A stretch of 64,000 nt of DNA, taken from assembly GCA_003116875.1 (NCBI GenBank), contig BCKT01000001.1, positions 1,731,486 through 1,795,485 on the forward strand, in the 5' to 3' direction. Below, in pieces: positions 44,959-55,723 of the stretch. The notes under the pieces were generated by a model. It saw nothing but the letters and a program-made list of their open reading frames with translations, did no database searches and was not told where the DNA came from. Both the position numbers and the translations under genes were made by a program. The first letter of the stretch is position 1. Every line of letters starts with the position of its first letter. This DNA is from Takashimella koratensis (Eukaryota > Basidiomycota > Tremellomycetes > Trichosporonales > Tetragoniomycetaceae).

Positions 44959-45956
44959 ATGTTCAGCGCAGTCCGTCTCATAACAAACGCGGGTGAGGCC
45001 GCATTGAAGGGTGCGTAGTTCATCACCGTCTCGTCATCAGCACGTTAGCCCTCAGGCTGTTCTGCGGTCGGTGATCTGCTTGTCAGAGAGAGCCTCGATA
45101 GCTGACGGGACTGTTTCCAGAGACAAACACATTGCTCTCGCGCCGCCAATTCCATTCCTCCTCGTTTCTCTCGGAATCACGAGCTCGCATGATCGCACGG
45201 CGGAAAAAGGCAAAAGTTTTGGCACAGCGAGATGGTGCAATTCAAACAGCTTTGGCCGAGCAAGCCGATCCAGTACTAGGCTCTGTCATTCGTACTGCTG
45301 GTCCGTCGCGATTACAAGCGAACACAAACGACTTGTGGGACGGCTGTCGACTTCAGAAGATCTTGTTGCGTCCTCAGGAAGTTTGGTATTCGGCCCCACC
45401 AGCGTATGCCCGCGGGGAAACACCCTCGAATGTTCTGCCGGGCTTGGCGGACGTGGATCGTCAGTTGCTTTTTGATTCCTTGCCGCATGTGGTTTCTGCC
45501 GTACGCTTCGATCCGGAACATGGTTCTCAAAATTCGACCACGGATGCACTCCAGAGCAAGCAGACGGAGCTGGTCATGCGATCGCTTGATCTTCGAAATG
45601 CGAGCAAAAAAGGCATCGAGTTGGTCAACAGAGACAGAATCATCGACGAGTTTGGCAAGCATGTCGACGGCATTGGTCGCGATTCAGGCAGTTCTTCTGT
45701 TCAAGGTGGGCCTTATCAATTGACGACGAGCTGACTAGTAGCGGCACTGTTGACTCATCAAATCCGTTCCGTTCATGACCATTTGTCAATCAACCCTCGC
45801 GACACCCAAAATCAACGAGCCCTTCGGCTGTTGGTCCACAAGCGTGCTCGCATTCTCAAATACATGCGAAGGAAAGATGAGAGCAAATACACTCAGCTCC
45901 TGACCGACTTGGGGCTCGCCCGTAGCGCTGTGGAAGGCGAAATCCGCTTGGCATGA
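44959..45956 (+). CDS. MRPS28: Mitochondrial small-subunit ribosomal protein uS15m (MRPS28)
   Basis: This is a nuclear-encoded mitoribosome protein. Exon 1 is short (MFSAVRLITNAGEAALK). After a 112-nt or so intron the reading continues ETNTLLSRRQFHSSSFL, which gives an Arg/Ser-rich presequence typical of mitochondrial import. The body has RMIARRKKAKVLAQRDGAIQ and LWDGCRLQKILLRPQEVWYS. The S15 domain at the C terminus reads LLTHQIRSVHDHLSINPRDT, NQRALRLLVHKRARILKYM and RRKDESKYTQLLTDLGL. This matches the S15 signature, in particular HKRxxxLKYMRRKDxxKY. The stop is TGA at 45954-45956. Two introns. Confidence 0.88.
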
Positions 45957-46185
45957 TACAACATGATGAGTGAGTGACCGGACCTCACTAGTCTAAGTCT
46001 ACTCGTCTCTCCGCTTTACCTTCCCATTGTGATGTTCTACAAACCTGATTTAATGAGCCTGAAAGCTGCGAAAGCAGCCAGATGTCAACCCATTGTCCTG
46101 AATCATTCATCATCCGCATGCTGCACGTCTCATTCCACGTTGAACACTGTTCGCTGACGATCTACAAAACGGAATACAGTACAGC

Positions 46186-48829
46186 CTACGTCAAGGTCAC
46201 AAGCTCGACTCCTTCTTCAACAACTTGGCCCTTGTACACATTAACACTCTTCACGATACCGTCACGTCCGGCTCTCACGCTCAATTCCATCTTCATACTC
46301 TCCAAGACACAACAGACCTGTCCCGTCTTTACATGGTCACCCACTTGCACCCGCACGTCCACCACAGTTGCTGGCATGGGTGAAGCAAATTCGCTGGCGG
46401 ACTGTCGATTCTCGGCGTCATCGTTAGCGCTCAGGACTTGCCGTTTGATAGAGTAGTGATCTCCTCCATTGAATACGTGAATAGACGTTTCTGTGACGAT
46501 GATGCTACTTCGCTGCATTTGTCCGTCAATATGCGCTATCATGTCGGTGTCGGATTGCCACTGATACGTTGCCCTCATCTCTCGTGACCCGACGGAGACG
46601 AGGAGCTCTTGACGCTCACACGGCCTGATTCCGACTTTGGTGTCGTCCAACTGTGTGTCCAGGGATTCTGGATCATCGAAGCGTCTGCCCGAGAGCTTCT
46701 GCCAAGGCTGAGAGGAAGGATAAGAGTACAGCAGAGACAGGGCCGCTTGAGCCAGAATATGGTCTGGGGTCGGACGAAGTTGAAAGAGCTCGGTCTGATG
46801 AGCCTACGTAACGTCAACTGACTGTCGAGATTGGACACTGCTCACGGGAATGAAATTTGTAGCCACGGGGCCGCCTCGGAAGGTCGGATGGGCGACGATG
46901 GACTGTAGGAATTGCACATTTGTTGATGGGCCAACGACCTGGTATTCATCCAAAGCACGCTTAAGCTTTGCCAACGCCTCTACTCTGTCTTCGCCATGAA
47001 CAATCAATTTGGCAATCTATATGGGTAAAATGTGCATCCCAGATCAGCGTCCAGCGGAATTGTATATCGCCAAGGCTCACCATGGGATCATAATACGAGG
47101 TGATTTCGTCGCCTTCTTCGAAGCCAGTGTCCAGACGATATGACGTCCCCTCCGGTCGACGGATGTGCACCAAGCGACCAGTATCTGGAAGGAAGTTTCT
47201 ATTTTCAGCTCCTTGTCTGATGTCTCACCTACGCTTCAGGTCTTTCTGCATAGATGCGAGCCTCCATTGCGTGACCACGACGTTGGACTTGTCCTTGGTC
47301 CAAGGGTAGAGGCTGACCACAAGCAATCTGGTCTTAGAGATCATGCTGAGCTTTAACGACTTACCCCAAGCTGCCACTCTACCAAATCTACTCCAGTGAT
47401 CATCTCCGTGACCGGATGTCTGCTATCAGTTTGAAATTTGGAAGCTAGAGCTCACTCGACTTGCAGACGGGTGTTCCTTAGAGTTAGCCTGTCGGCTAAG
47501 AAGCGAAGAACTCACATCTCCATGAAATAAAACTGTCCAGAATCTGCGTCCATGATAAATTCGACGGTACCCGCGCCGACGCTTGGCATGAGCATGATTC
47601 TGAGCTCGTTGTACTTACTACTTCACAGCTTTGGCAGCGGCCACAGCCTTGGCTGAAAGATCTTCCTGGATCTCTGGAGACAAATCTGGTGCGGGCGCCT
47701 CCTCGATGATCTCTGAAGGCGTAAGCGAGAGTGGGGGTCTGCAGTATCACGTACTTTGGTGCCTGCGCTGAACAGAACAATCTCGCTCAGACAGACTAAT
47801 GCAGTTTCCCAGCATATCTGCAAATACTTGAACCTCGATGTGGCGAGGGTTGTCGAGCCATTTCTCCAAGAGAACGTCGTCGTTCCCGAAGCTTTTCGCA
47901 GCTTCTCTCTTGGCCGATCGAAGTTCTTCATCAAAATCATTCACAGAGCGACAAACCCTCATCCCCTTGCCCCCTCCACCATATACAGGCTTGATCAAGA
48001 CTGGGAACCCAATCTGTTGGGCCTCTCCCCTCAGGGTGCCCTCATCTTGAGCCTCTCCGTGGAAGCCAGGCACACACGGGACACCAGCAGCTAATGGATT
48101 AGCAGCGTCTACTTAAGAGCCAACCAACCGGTCATGATTTCTTTGCTCTTTCGCTTAGAGCCCATGTCTCGAATTGCAGAGGCCGGTGGTCCAACGAAAG
48201 ACAGCCCAGAAGCTTGAACGCTGGCCGCAAATTCGGCGGACTCTGAAAGGAAACCATATCCGGGATGAATGGCCTGATTGTCAGATGAGAACAGATTGCT
48301 CACTTACATCTGCCTTGCACTGCTGAGCCACGCCTATTATCACCTCTCCATTGAGCTGCCATCAGTAAATGGCAAGAATGCTACGATTTACGTAGCTGTC
48401 TGTCGCTGCGGCCTTGCCAATTCGATACGCTTCGTCTGCCTTCCTGTCAGTGAGCTTCATCCCCAACACCTACTATCACAACGTGCTTCGAGTTGACGTC
48501 GGCATCGCTGTATACCGCAACAGTACGAATTCCCAGCGATTTAGCGGTCTGAATGATACGACAGGCAATTTCGCCTCTTTGAGAGTAAGCAAACCGAGCC
48601 ATCGCGTCGCCGCCTACCTGTTTGAGATGAGCAGTTTTCTCATCGTTGGTCGCGGCGGTCGGAAGTCCTGCTGATACCATGTTTCATTGGGCGTATCCGG
48701 GGGGAACGAAACAGACGTAGTCGATGCTGAGAACTTCCGAGGTAATGGTGTAGCCTTGAATACGGTCGCTCTCCTCAGAGAAAGCGCGGACAGGACGAGA
48801 ACGCCTCGCTTCGAGTAATGCCTGATCAT
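46186..48829 (-). CDS. MCCA: 3-methylcrotonyl-CoA carboxylase alpha (biotin-containing) subunit
   Basis: This mitochondrial enzyme of leucine breakdown carboxylates 3-methylcrotonyl-CoA. The chosen start [20 protein letters not shown] gives a good presequence; an in-frame ATG 13 codons upstream exists. The biotin carboxylase domain has [92 protein letters not shown], and [38 protein letters not shown] and [18 protein letters not shown] follow. The C-terminal biotinyl domain has [11 protein letters not shown] (Lys is the biotin site) and ends GVELVTLT. About a dozen short introns. Propionyl-CoA carboxylase alpha is the main alternative. The MCC beta subunit is not in this window. It converges on MRPS28, 229 nt away. 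Confidence 0.87.
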
Positions 48830-49403
48830 GACGATTGGTGTAGCAGAAAGGCAATAGTTGGTCAACAACCATCACACGACTTGGCCACCCGGTTATCTTG
48901 GCCTCCGGGAGTCACGTGATACCCACGTGGGCTTGAGTGCAGCAAAACGGAAATATTCCATGTCCTCGTGGATCTCATCAAATCTCTGCCAATCTATAAG
49001 ATGCAATGCTGGTAGAACTTTGCATGCCAATCAAAGAGACAGACAGACGCACAAGTACTTTTTCACTCCTCCCTCGTCTGAAATGTCGGACTCAATTCGG
49101 CGTGTATGGTAAAAAAGAAAGAGAGAATTCAAGAAAAAAGTGAGAAGAGACGGGCCGGATCGTCTCCTCCAAACCGGGCGGCAACATCAGGTGGGCCTTT
49201 TCAAAATTACATGTTATCGTCAATCACAGAAGAATCTCTGCGTGGACTGAAAAGCTGTATGGTTGTTGTTTTTTCTGACTATTTTTTTAAGTATTTTTTT
49301 ATCCCCTTTCATCAATCGTTTGTTGATTGAAAGAATAGCAAGAGTACTAGAGAATGGTTGTTATATGGCATTTGATAGGTGATAGTTTGTGTGTGTGTGT
49401 GAA

Positions 49404-49408
<5 letters not shown>

Positions 49409-49475
<67 letters not shown>
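49409..49475 (+). repeat. (GT)n microsatellite, about 33 units
   Basis: A pure GT tract of about 67 nt is preceded by a shorter one at 49389-49401, the two separated by AATGTAT. It is the longest dinucleotide repeat in the window. Confidence 0.97.
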
Positions 49476-49476
<1 letters not shown>

Positions 49477-49721
49477 TGACAGCATAGAAACAATTGACTA
49501 AATCTTTTCGAGCATCAAGCGTGGGTTTTCAGGAGCGTTCAATGGTGTGACACAAACTGCCAGGTAATGAACCAAAGTATAGGGAGACAAAGCTCCCAAT
49601 GTGAAATGAGTCGCCAAGGGTAGCGGGTTCGGGAGAAGGCAGAGCCAGGAAAACAAACGAACGAAAAATTCAATGTCCCACTCAGGACGCAGATGGCACG
49701 TAATATAGATAACACATTTTG

Positions 49722-49755
49722 GAACAAAGCACTACTTAGATCACTACTCCGACAC
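49722..49755 (+). repeat. Degenerate direct repeat, copy 1
   Basis: Its core AGCACTACTTAGATCACTAC (then TCCGAC) recurs near 50267 with about 23 of 26 core positions identical. The flanks are weaker but also alike. It may be debris of a dispersed element. Confidence 0.5.
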
Positions 49756-50258
49756 AACGCAATTCATAGATCAAGGAAAAACCGACATGTTCCCATCATG
49801 TAGGTATCGCCGTATGTCAGGCCGCTTGACGTTTCCAATACAGGTCCCTTCGCGTTCCGTCGACCGAGAGCTCCGCCTGTACAGTGTCTGGAGCGTCATC
49901 GCGCCCAATAAAATGCTCTGAGGCCCACTTTGCACCCACCTCTGATTTCTGTTAACGATTGTTTGAACACATAATTCCTAATTCACTTCAAGTCTCATGA
50001 TGATTACGTCTCCAACTCGACGGTGTGCAGATGCATGTTTCACCTTGTTCTTTCAAAAACTAAAGCGAAATGCGTGCGACCTGTCAACTCTACTTTCTGG
50101 GAGCTACTCGCTTTTGCTGTGATCCATGACAGTAGTGTCTTTCTACTTTCGGTCATCATCTTGTTTGACAGTACGCTGAGGTAGAAAGCGATGTATCAAA
50201 TTGAAAAAGAGATGCGACGGCGAGATAGCTGAAAAGGATTACGAGGTGGCATTGAATC

Positions 50259-50294
50259 TGGAGCAGAGCACTACTCAGAGCACTATTCCGACGC
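50259..50294 (+). repeat. Degenerate direct repeat, copy 2
   Basis: The core AGCACTACTCAGAGCACTAT (then TCCGAC) matches copy 1 with mostly transition differences. A third, shorter match (AAAGCACTACTACCAC) is near 50612. Confidence 0.5.
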
Positions 50295-51467
50295 TTTTGC
50301 CATGAACAATTAAATTATTGTAGAGAATCAAACAAGACCAACCTGTCTACAACAATGATGTATTAGATTATGCTCATTTCTTGAAACCCCGACCAACTTG
50401 GAGCGATGTTTTGTTGGGGTGATTCTTCTTTATTGAAACATTCTTTCATCATACCAAATGTCTCCTAGGTTGACGAATCAAGTCAGCAGCATTCTTGACA
50501 CGACAGAACTATGTGTCAAAGTAGCAATAATACCCGAATATAGATGGAACAAATCAGAAGCTTAGATCTTACCGAACAGCAAATGACATGTTATTTGCAC
50601 TTAAAATGACAAAGCACTACTACCACAAATGCACGATTGTCATCTCACATCAGGATTGTTGTAGATCGTAAAATAATTAATCAGGTAGGTGGTACTTCTA
50701 GGGATTGGATGACCCACTGGGGTGTGTGGGAGCACAATTGGGGTGGCGAGAGCCGCCGGGATGAGGAGGAGAAAAGCCGAGGTGGCGACACGCTCTGGCT
50801 AATCTCGCTCAACTTGGTATCACACCTGTGCTTGTGCAAATGACATGATATAACGGTCTGCCGTAAGAATTGTTGGGACGAGATACTTTTTTTTTATTTT
50901 TGTGTTGTTCACAGTTTTTGCCAGTGAAACGTTTTGTTCAACAGGATCCTTGCAAACTATCGCTACAAACTTGTAACAGCAATCTCACCAGTCTCACCAC
51001 TCTCCCACTTGCTGTTTGTATTTCATGTTTGCAACGTAAAAATTTTACTCTCGAGCATGAGATAACAAACGTCCTTTGAATGATGGGGGGTTCCTCCCTT
51101 CTCCTTTGTGCTTGCAACCCTTTGTGTCCCAACATGCAACGGATACACTGAACCCGCATGGTTGTATTTTGGTTCTAGTCAGTCTACATTGGTTACACTT
51201 GATGATATGGATTTGGCATCCCGGTCTGATGAAGTCCGACGGAAAATCGTAAGAGGCCTGAGTAAATTGATCGATCACTGATCTCTTGGTAAGCTCGTTA
51301 TCTCGGGCGGATGGCTCGGAGAAATCACCATCTTCATCTCGACATTATTAGGGATATGGGATATCATTGTTCTTTGCGTCATTTTCGTCGTTGCGTGGAT
51401 CATTCTGCGAAGTTCGCCGATGGCTGTTGCAATGTTGTTGGGATTCTCGTTCGACATTTCCATTCCC

Positions 51468-52255
51468 ATGCAATATCAACGTGAGTGGTGCCTCTAGGTT
51501 TTGAATGGGCTAATTTATCTTCATCAGAGAGTCCAAACCATTATCCACGATACGCACACGAGCTCACAGAATACTGGCCGACGCTCCTGGCAGCCACAGC
51601 CGCTGAGGTTGCGAGTTTCTTTCTGCTTCACCCCGATTTGTTTACGTTGTTGGTATGCATCAAAACGACTGGCCTACTTTGGCTGTGGTGTTGGAGGTGC
51701 TCCAAATCGATGACCTTGGTGAGCGTTGCTCTCTGGTCATGTCGTATTTTATTTGCGCTCATCATTACTGCTGCATATACGAAATTGAAATGTCAGTCCG
51801 GACCTGCTTACCAGCCTCCGCCTCAACCGCCTGTTGTGGTTGCACAAAATCACCCGGTCTCGAGCAATCCCCAACCTTCCGGAAATCGAGGGACAGTAGC
51901 CCCTAGCAATCAAACACCGTCGAGACAACAAGGAGCCCCTGTGCAGCCGCAGACTACGCAACCCCCTCAAATACGCTCGCCCATGACTCCAGAAGAAATG
52001 AAGAAAAAACTAAAAGACCGCGGTTACGATGACGACGCGGCTGAACGAATCGTTGACAATCTCAAGGATTCGAGCAAGCCTGAAGTGAGACTCAACGAGT
52101 ACCTTTCCGCGCCGGACAGTAAAGTCAAGGAGCGCAACGAGCGTTACAAGAAAGAGAAGAAGAAAAAGGTCAAAGATCCGGTGGAGATTCGGCGACCTCG
52201 TGTCAGAAGGCGAGGTGATCCCGATTATGAATCTGATGATGGTCCCCGTCGGTAG
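51468..52255 (+). CDS. Pro/Gln-rich protein with basic, charged C terminus, unknown function
   Basis: I do not recognise this gene. The last exon is clear: GPAYQPPPQPPVVVAQNHPV, a Pro/Gln/Ser-rich linker, then a charged helix-rich end MTPEEMKKKLKDRGYDDDAA with ERIVDNL, KVKERNERYKKEKKKKVKDP and a final RRRGDPDYESDDGPRR. MTPEEMKKKLKDRGYDDDAAE could be a UBA-like helix pair. The 5' end is uncertain. ATG 51468 (MQYQ) followed by an intron ending TCATCAG at 51527 gives QSPNHYPRYAHELTEYWPTL; an in-frame ATG at 51420 is an alternative. A further intron (GTGAGC near 51719 to TGTCAG near 51794) removes a hydrophobic readthrough. The middle (51620-51720) is not settled. It is tail-to-tail with the glycosyltransferase gene, 48 nt apart. 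Confidence 0.5.
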
Positions 52256-52303
52256 ACCATTTGTCTTAACCTCTATGCATTGTGATATATCATGACAGTA
52301 AAT

Positions 52304-54858
52304 TTACCATTCCAACCATTCGCCGTACATATTTGGCCTCTCTCCCCGGATGTACGCCTCGAACGTTCGTTTAAGCACTGTCGACCAGCTGAGATCCACC
52401 TCGTCATCCATGTCTTCACGACTCGTCACATCGTCGTCCGAAATATTTGAGGGCGATGATGGAGTTTTCATTAGAGACTTGATCGCATTCTCTCCCTTGA
52501 TGAATCGCGGCCCGAGATCAGGCCAGTCTCGGGAAGGGTCAAATGGCAACCACCTTTGAGAGATCAGCGACAAAGCCGTGTGATTGTGCTCTGACTTACC
52601 AAAAGTTGTGGAAATGGTAGGAATAGGCACCGCGGAAGAAGCCATCAAACCCAGAGGGATGAGCTCCCGCAGTATCGAACTTGTCGTTTGAAAAGAATAC
52701 CGAGAATCTGCGAAGGGTTAGCGTGAAGACTGGTATTCTTGAATTCATGACGTACTCGGGGAAGTAAGGGAATGGTGGACGTTCTCTTTGATATCTTTCC
52801 ATGTTCAGCCACGCGGGGTCGAAGAGGGCGTCCGGTATACGGAACAATAGTCGATCGAGACCCGCGTCTTTGAGATATCGAGAGACTGTCATGGGGTGGA
52901 AGTCGAGTCCGTTTTCGAGAGCCGTCTTGAAGAGGAATGTGCTCAACGCCGACCCTTTGTGGAGTTTCAAAACGGCCGTGTTGTACTTTTGGTGCCAGCT
53001 CCATCGATATGCAAACTGTCCCCGATAGTTCCACAGTTCCTCCCAATCCCGCAAGAAGATTGTGTCTGCGTCGAGGTAGATACCGCCAAATCGATGAGTA
53101 AGAACGAATCGTGCCATATCGGATAGGATGACAGACAGTCGATCGTAGTCGCTTTCCGAGGTCGAACCAACTTTTTCGAACAGGCCATTCTTGCCTTTCC
53201 GGGTCTGGGCGGGCTCTGAAGTCGATTCTGCCGATTCTTCAGGTTGAGCAGAGGTCGACGGTTCGGTGGGTGTGGGGTTGTTGAGAGGCTGTTTGTAGGT
53301 GTTGCCTCCGGAATTGAAGATCGGCATGTCGCGCCAAAATGGTCGCAATTCGTCGACGCCATCAAGCTGTTCCGTCGTGTTCCACATCTTGAATTTGACC
53401 ACCTCGCGAAGGCGCTCATGAAGGAAAGGGGCTGACCAAGGATTCGTTGTCAGTTGCTGATACATGTCGCGTTGAGCCGAAGGATTAGGGACTGCCGCAG
53501 CGGGACCAGGGTTGATCCACACCCAGAACTGAGGCCGACATCCTGGCGGGACGCTTTCGTTTTCCGAGCGCCCATCTAATCCGACGTTTTGAGTGAAGAG
53601 GAAGGACATAACGGCCATGTACGGCTTATCACTGAATGGACCAGCCCAGAACATGTGGAAGATTCGAGGGTGATTCGGGTCGCAGGTACCGTGTGCATGC
53701 GCAGGAGACATGGGCTCGGGTGGACTGAGAGTGAATGGTGTTCGAGAGAGTTCACGAGGACGATCTTTCGGAGACTGGACACCCCAATTGCGAGTCGGTT
53801 CGACTTGTGCCGGTGCGTTGGACGTTTCCTCCATGAATATTTGTTTGTATAGTCCGAGGTAGTTACCTCGGCGCACCCGACGCCCATTGTCCAAGTTTCC
53901 ACCGATCCGGAGTAATTCCAGGCAGTCGCGAACGTACTGCAGCAAGTATAAGTACAGTCCACCATCAATCGTACTGGTCTAAACTTGCCTTGCCCGTTCC
54001 GAAATCGCAACGCTCAAGAATGAGGTCCAAATCCAAAGTTCCACCAGGAGTCGGGCGAGGAGGATAGCCCGTCTGCGCCAGAGACGTCTCCCATGAGGTG
54101 AGATACCGTCGGCTGCTACCAGTCCCAATGAAAGATGCTCGAGCGGTGGAAGGTGTCCGTTGTTGATACGCAACGAGAGGGCCGGGGCTTGAAGCGACTC
54201 GCAGGAGTGAGGCTGGTACGGCCGGGTTGTGGATCGGAGCCGAGATCGGCACATGTTCTGGAACTAGTGGTACATTGTCAGCAACACGTCTGGGGCGAAG
54301 ATTTCTATATATGCAGGAAGCTTGACGAAGGCCAAACTTACTTTCATGGGCACTGGCGTAATGGCCACTGTAAACCTCCCACTCCCAGATCATTGCTGCT
54401 TCCTCATGAGAGATGACACGGGTGTCAGGATCGACGAAAGGAGGGCTCCAGGTGCTGCGCCCACGAGGGCTCCGCCTGAATCCAAGCAAAAGAATGCCTA
54501 TAGCGATGGCAGCGAGGAGCAAAAGTGCGATCTTTGATGCAGCACCGAGTCGAAGGACGCGCGCGTACAACCGAGGCGGGATGGGGAGAGGGAGGCGAAT
54601 ATATCGCCGTTGCACTTTGCCGCCATGTGCAAAGTAAGACTTTGAAGGGGAGAATGGAGCTGAGCCGTTTGCGTGTGATCCATCCTTTTTTGCGTAGGGA
54701 AGTCGAGGGATTGGGACAAGTACGACGGTGAACCAATTTGAATGTTGGCCGGAGGTGGAGAGAGCGTACTTTTCGGGCTCGTTGGCGAATGAGGGCAATG
54801 GAGATCGACGCGGTTTTGACGAGGGCACATGTCTTTTGGTTTGACCGAACAAGGACAT
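52304..54858 (-). CDS. Type II membrane glycosyltransferase with DXD motif (Gly_transf_sug/OCH1-like)
   Basis: This is a probable Golgi sugar transferase. The start MSLFGQTKRHVPSSKPRRSP is chosen over an in-frame ATG at 54972. A cytosolic Arg-rich N terminus precedes one membrane span, SKIALLLLAAIAIGILLLGF, which gives type II topology. The luminal part has VISHEEAAMIWEWEVYSGHY, then CDPNHPRIFHMFWAGPFSDK, LVHRFGGIYLD-type sequence (seen as LTHRFGGIYLDADTIFLRDW, the DXD metal site), YRWSWHQKYNTAVLKLHKGS and SGFDGFFRGAYSYHFHNFW. It ends NMYGEWLEW at TAA 52304-52306. RIFHxFWxG at the domain start and GGIYLDADT fit the family of Och1/alpha-1,4-GalT-like enzymes with GDP- or UDP-sugar donors. In basidiomycete yeasts such enzymes serve wall or capsule glycans or glycoproteins; donor and product are unknown here. 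A low-complexity insert (about 53170-53280) interrupts the domain. Confidence 0.82.
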
Positions 54859-55723
54859 GGTGAGGGGAAAGGACGATGAAGGATGGGAAGCGCTTGCGAA
54901 GAGATGTAAGAGTGCGAGCGTACGGGCAGAATGGCGAGGTGAGGAAAGCGGGGAGGAGCGAAAGGGGATCAAGCGGGAGAGGAGGGAGGAGAGGGTAACA
55001 GCGGCGACGCTGCCGGATGTGTGACCTGTGGTGTGCTGATGGGGGAGGATGGATGGGAGGGGTGGGCTGGGAGATGGACGGTGGTGGGATGTGGGTGGTG
55101 GGAGGTGGGGGTGGTGGGTGGTGGATGGTGGATGGTGGTATGGATGAGATGATGTCGTGGTAAGGGCGCGAGTGATTGGCAGGGCCGCCCTCGTCCGCAG
55201 CAGACGGCGAATAATGCCACGTACTTGTTTTTGGTTTCATGGTTTCAAATTTCAGGCTAGATTTGAATCGCAGGGGATCCCATTAGGCTGCAATTAGACT
55301 CGCCATTAGCACTGCGCATAGCAATTACAATTGCATCTCCCAGCTCCCTCCCAGCCAAGCCCAGCCCAAGCTACAGCTCAAGCTCTCACCCCTCTCCTGC
55401 TCCTACCTACTCCTCCACGCTCTCTGTGCTATCCTCTCCGTCCTCCGTCCTGTCCTCCCCGTCCCAACCCTCGTCTTCGACCCCCCACACCTGGCCTCGT
55501 CGTGTCGCTCGTTCATACCTTGGCCAGCCGACCCACCCAAGTCCCAACTCATCTCATTGTGAAAACAGCAAAAACAAAAACAAATTAATCGCCGCCGCCC
55601 CAACAGACAGATACGAGCATCTTTGAGTCGTCTCTGATAACAGCCCCCCGACACCGAGTCGGTCAGGCGCCTATCGCGCTTGGACCTCCCCGTCTCTGTC
55701 CCGGCCGCTGGCTATTCCTCAAG
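54859..55723. promoter_or_regulatory. Divergent glycosyltransferase/TRK promoter
   Basis: This 865-nt spacer has GGTGG/GGATGGT-type repeats at 55040-55140 and a CT-rich TRK leader (55340-55500). Open frames in it are composition-driven. I see no further gene. Confidence 0.5.

Larger units (their letters stand above)
48830..51467. other. 2.6 kb gene-poor, A+T-richer region
   Basis: This is the largest stretch without a convincing gene. It contains the MCC alpha promoter at the left, a long GT microsatellite, a degenerate direct repeat (49722-49755 and 50259-50294) and several T-runs. The only protein-like stretches are a 43-codon open end on the - strand stopping at 49817-49819 (GAKWASEHFIGRDD..., with a possible AATCAG acceptor before it) and a 64-codon frame on the - strand at 51275-51469. 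Neither is long enough to call. No tRNA or rRNA is evident to me. Confidence 0.5.

Noticed and set aside
51275..51469. 64-codon minus strand frame MEMSNENPNNIATAIGELRR...
   Set aside because: Plausible composition but too short, no splice partners found, and it overlaps the 5' end of the + strand gene. Mentioned only as context.
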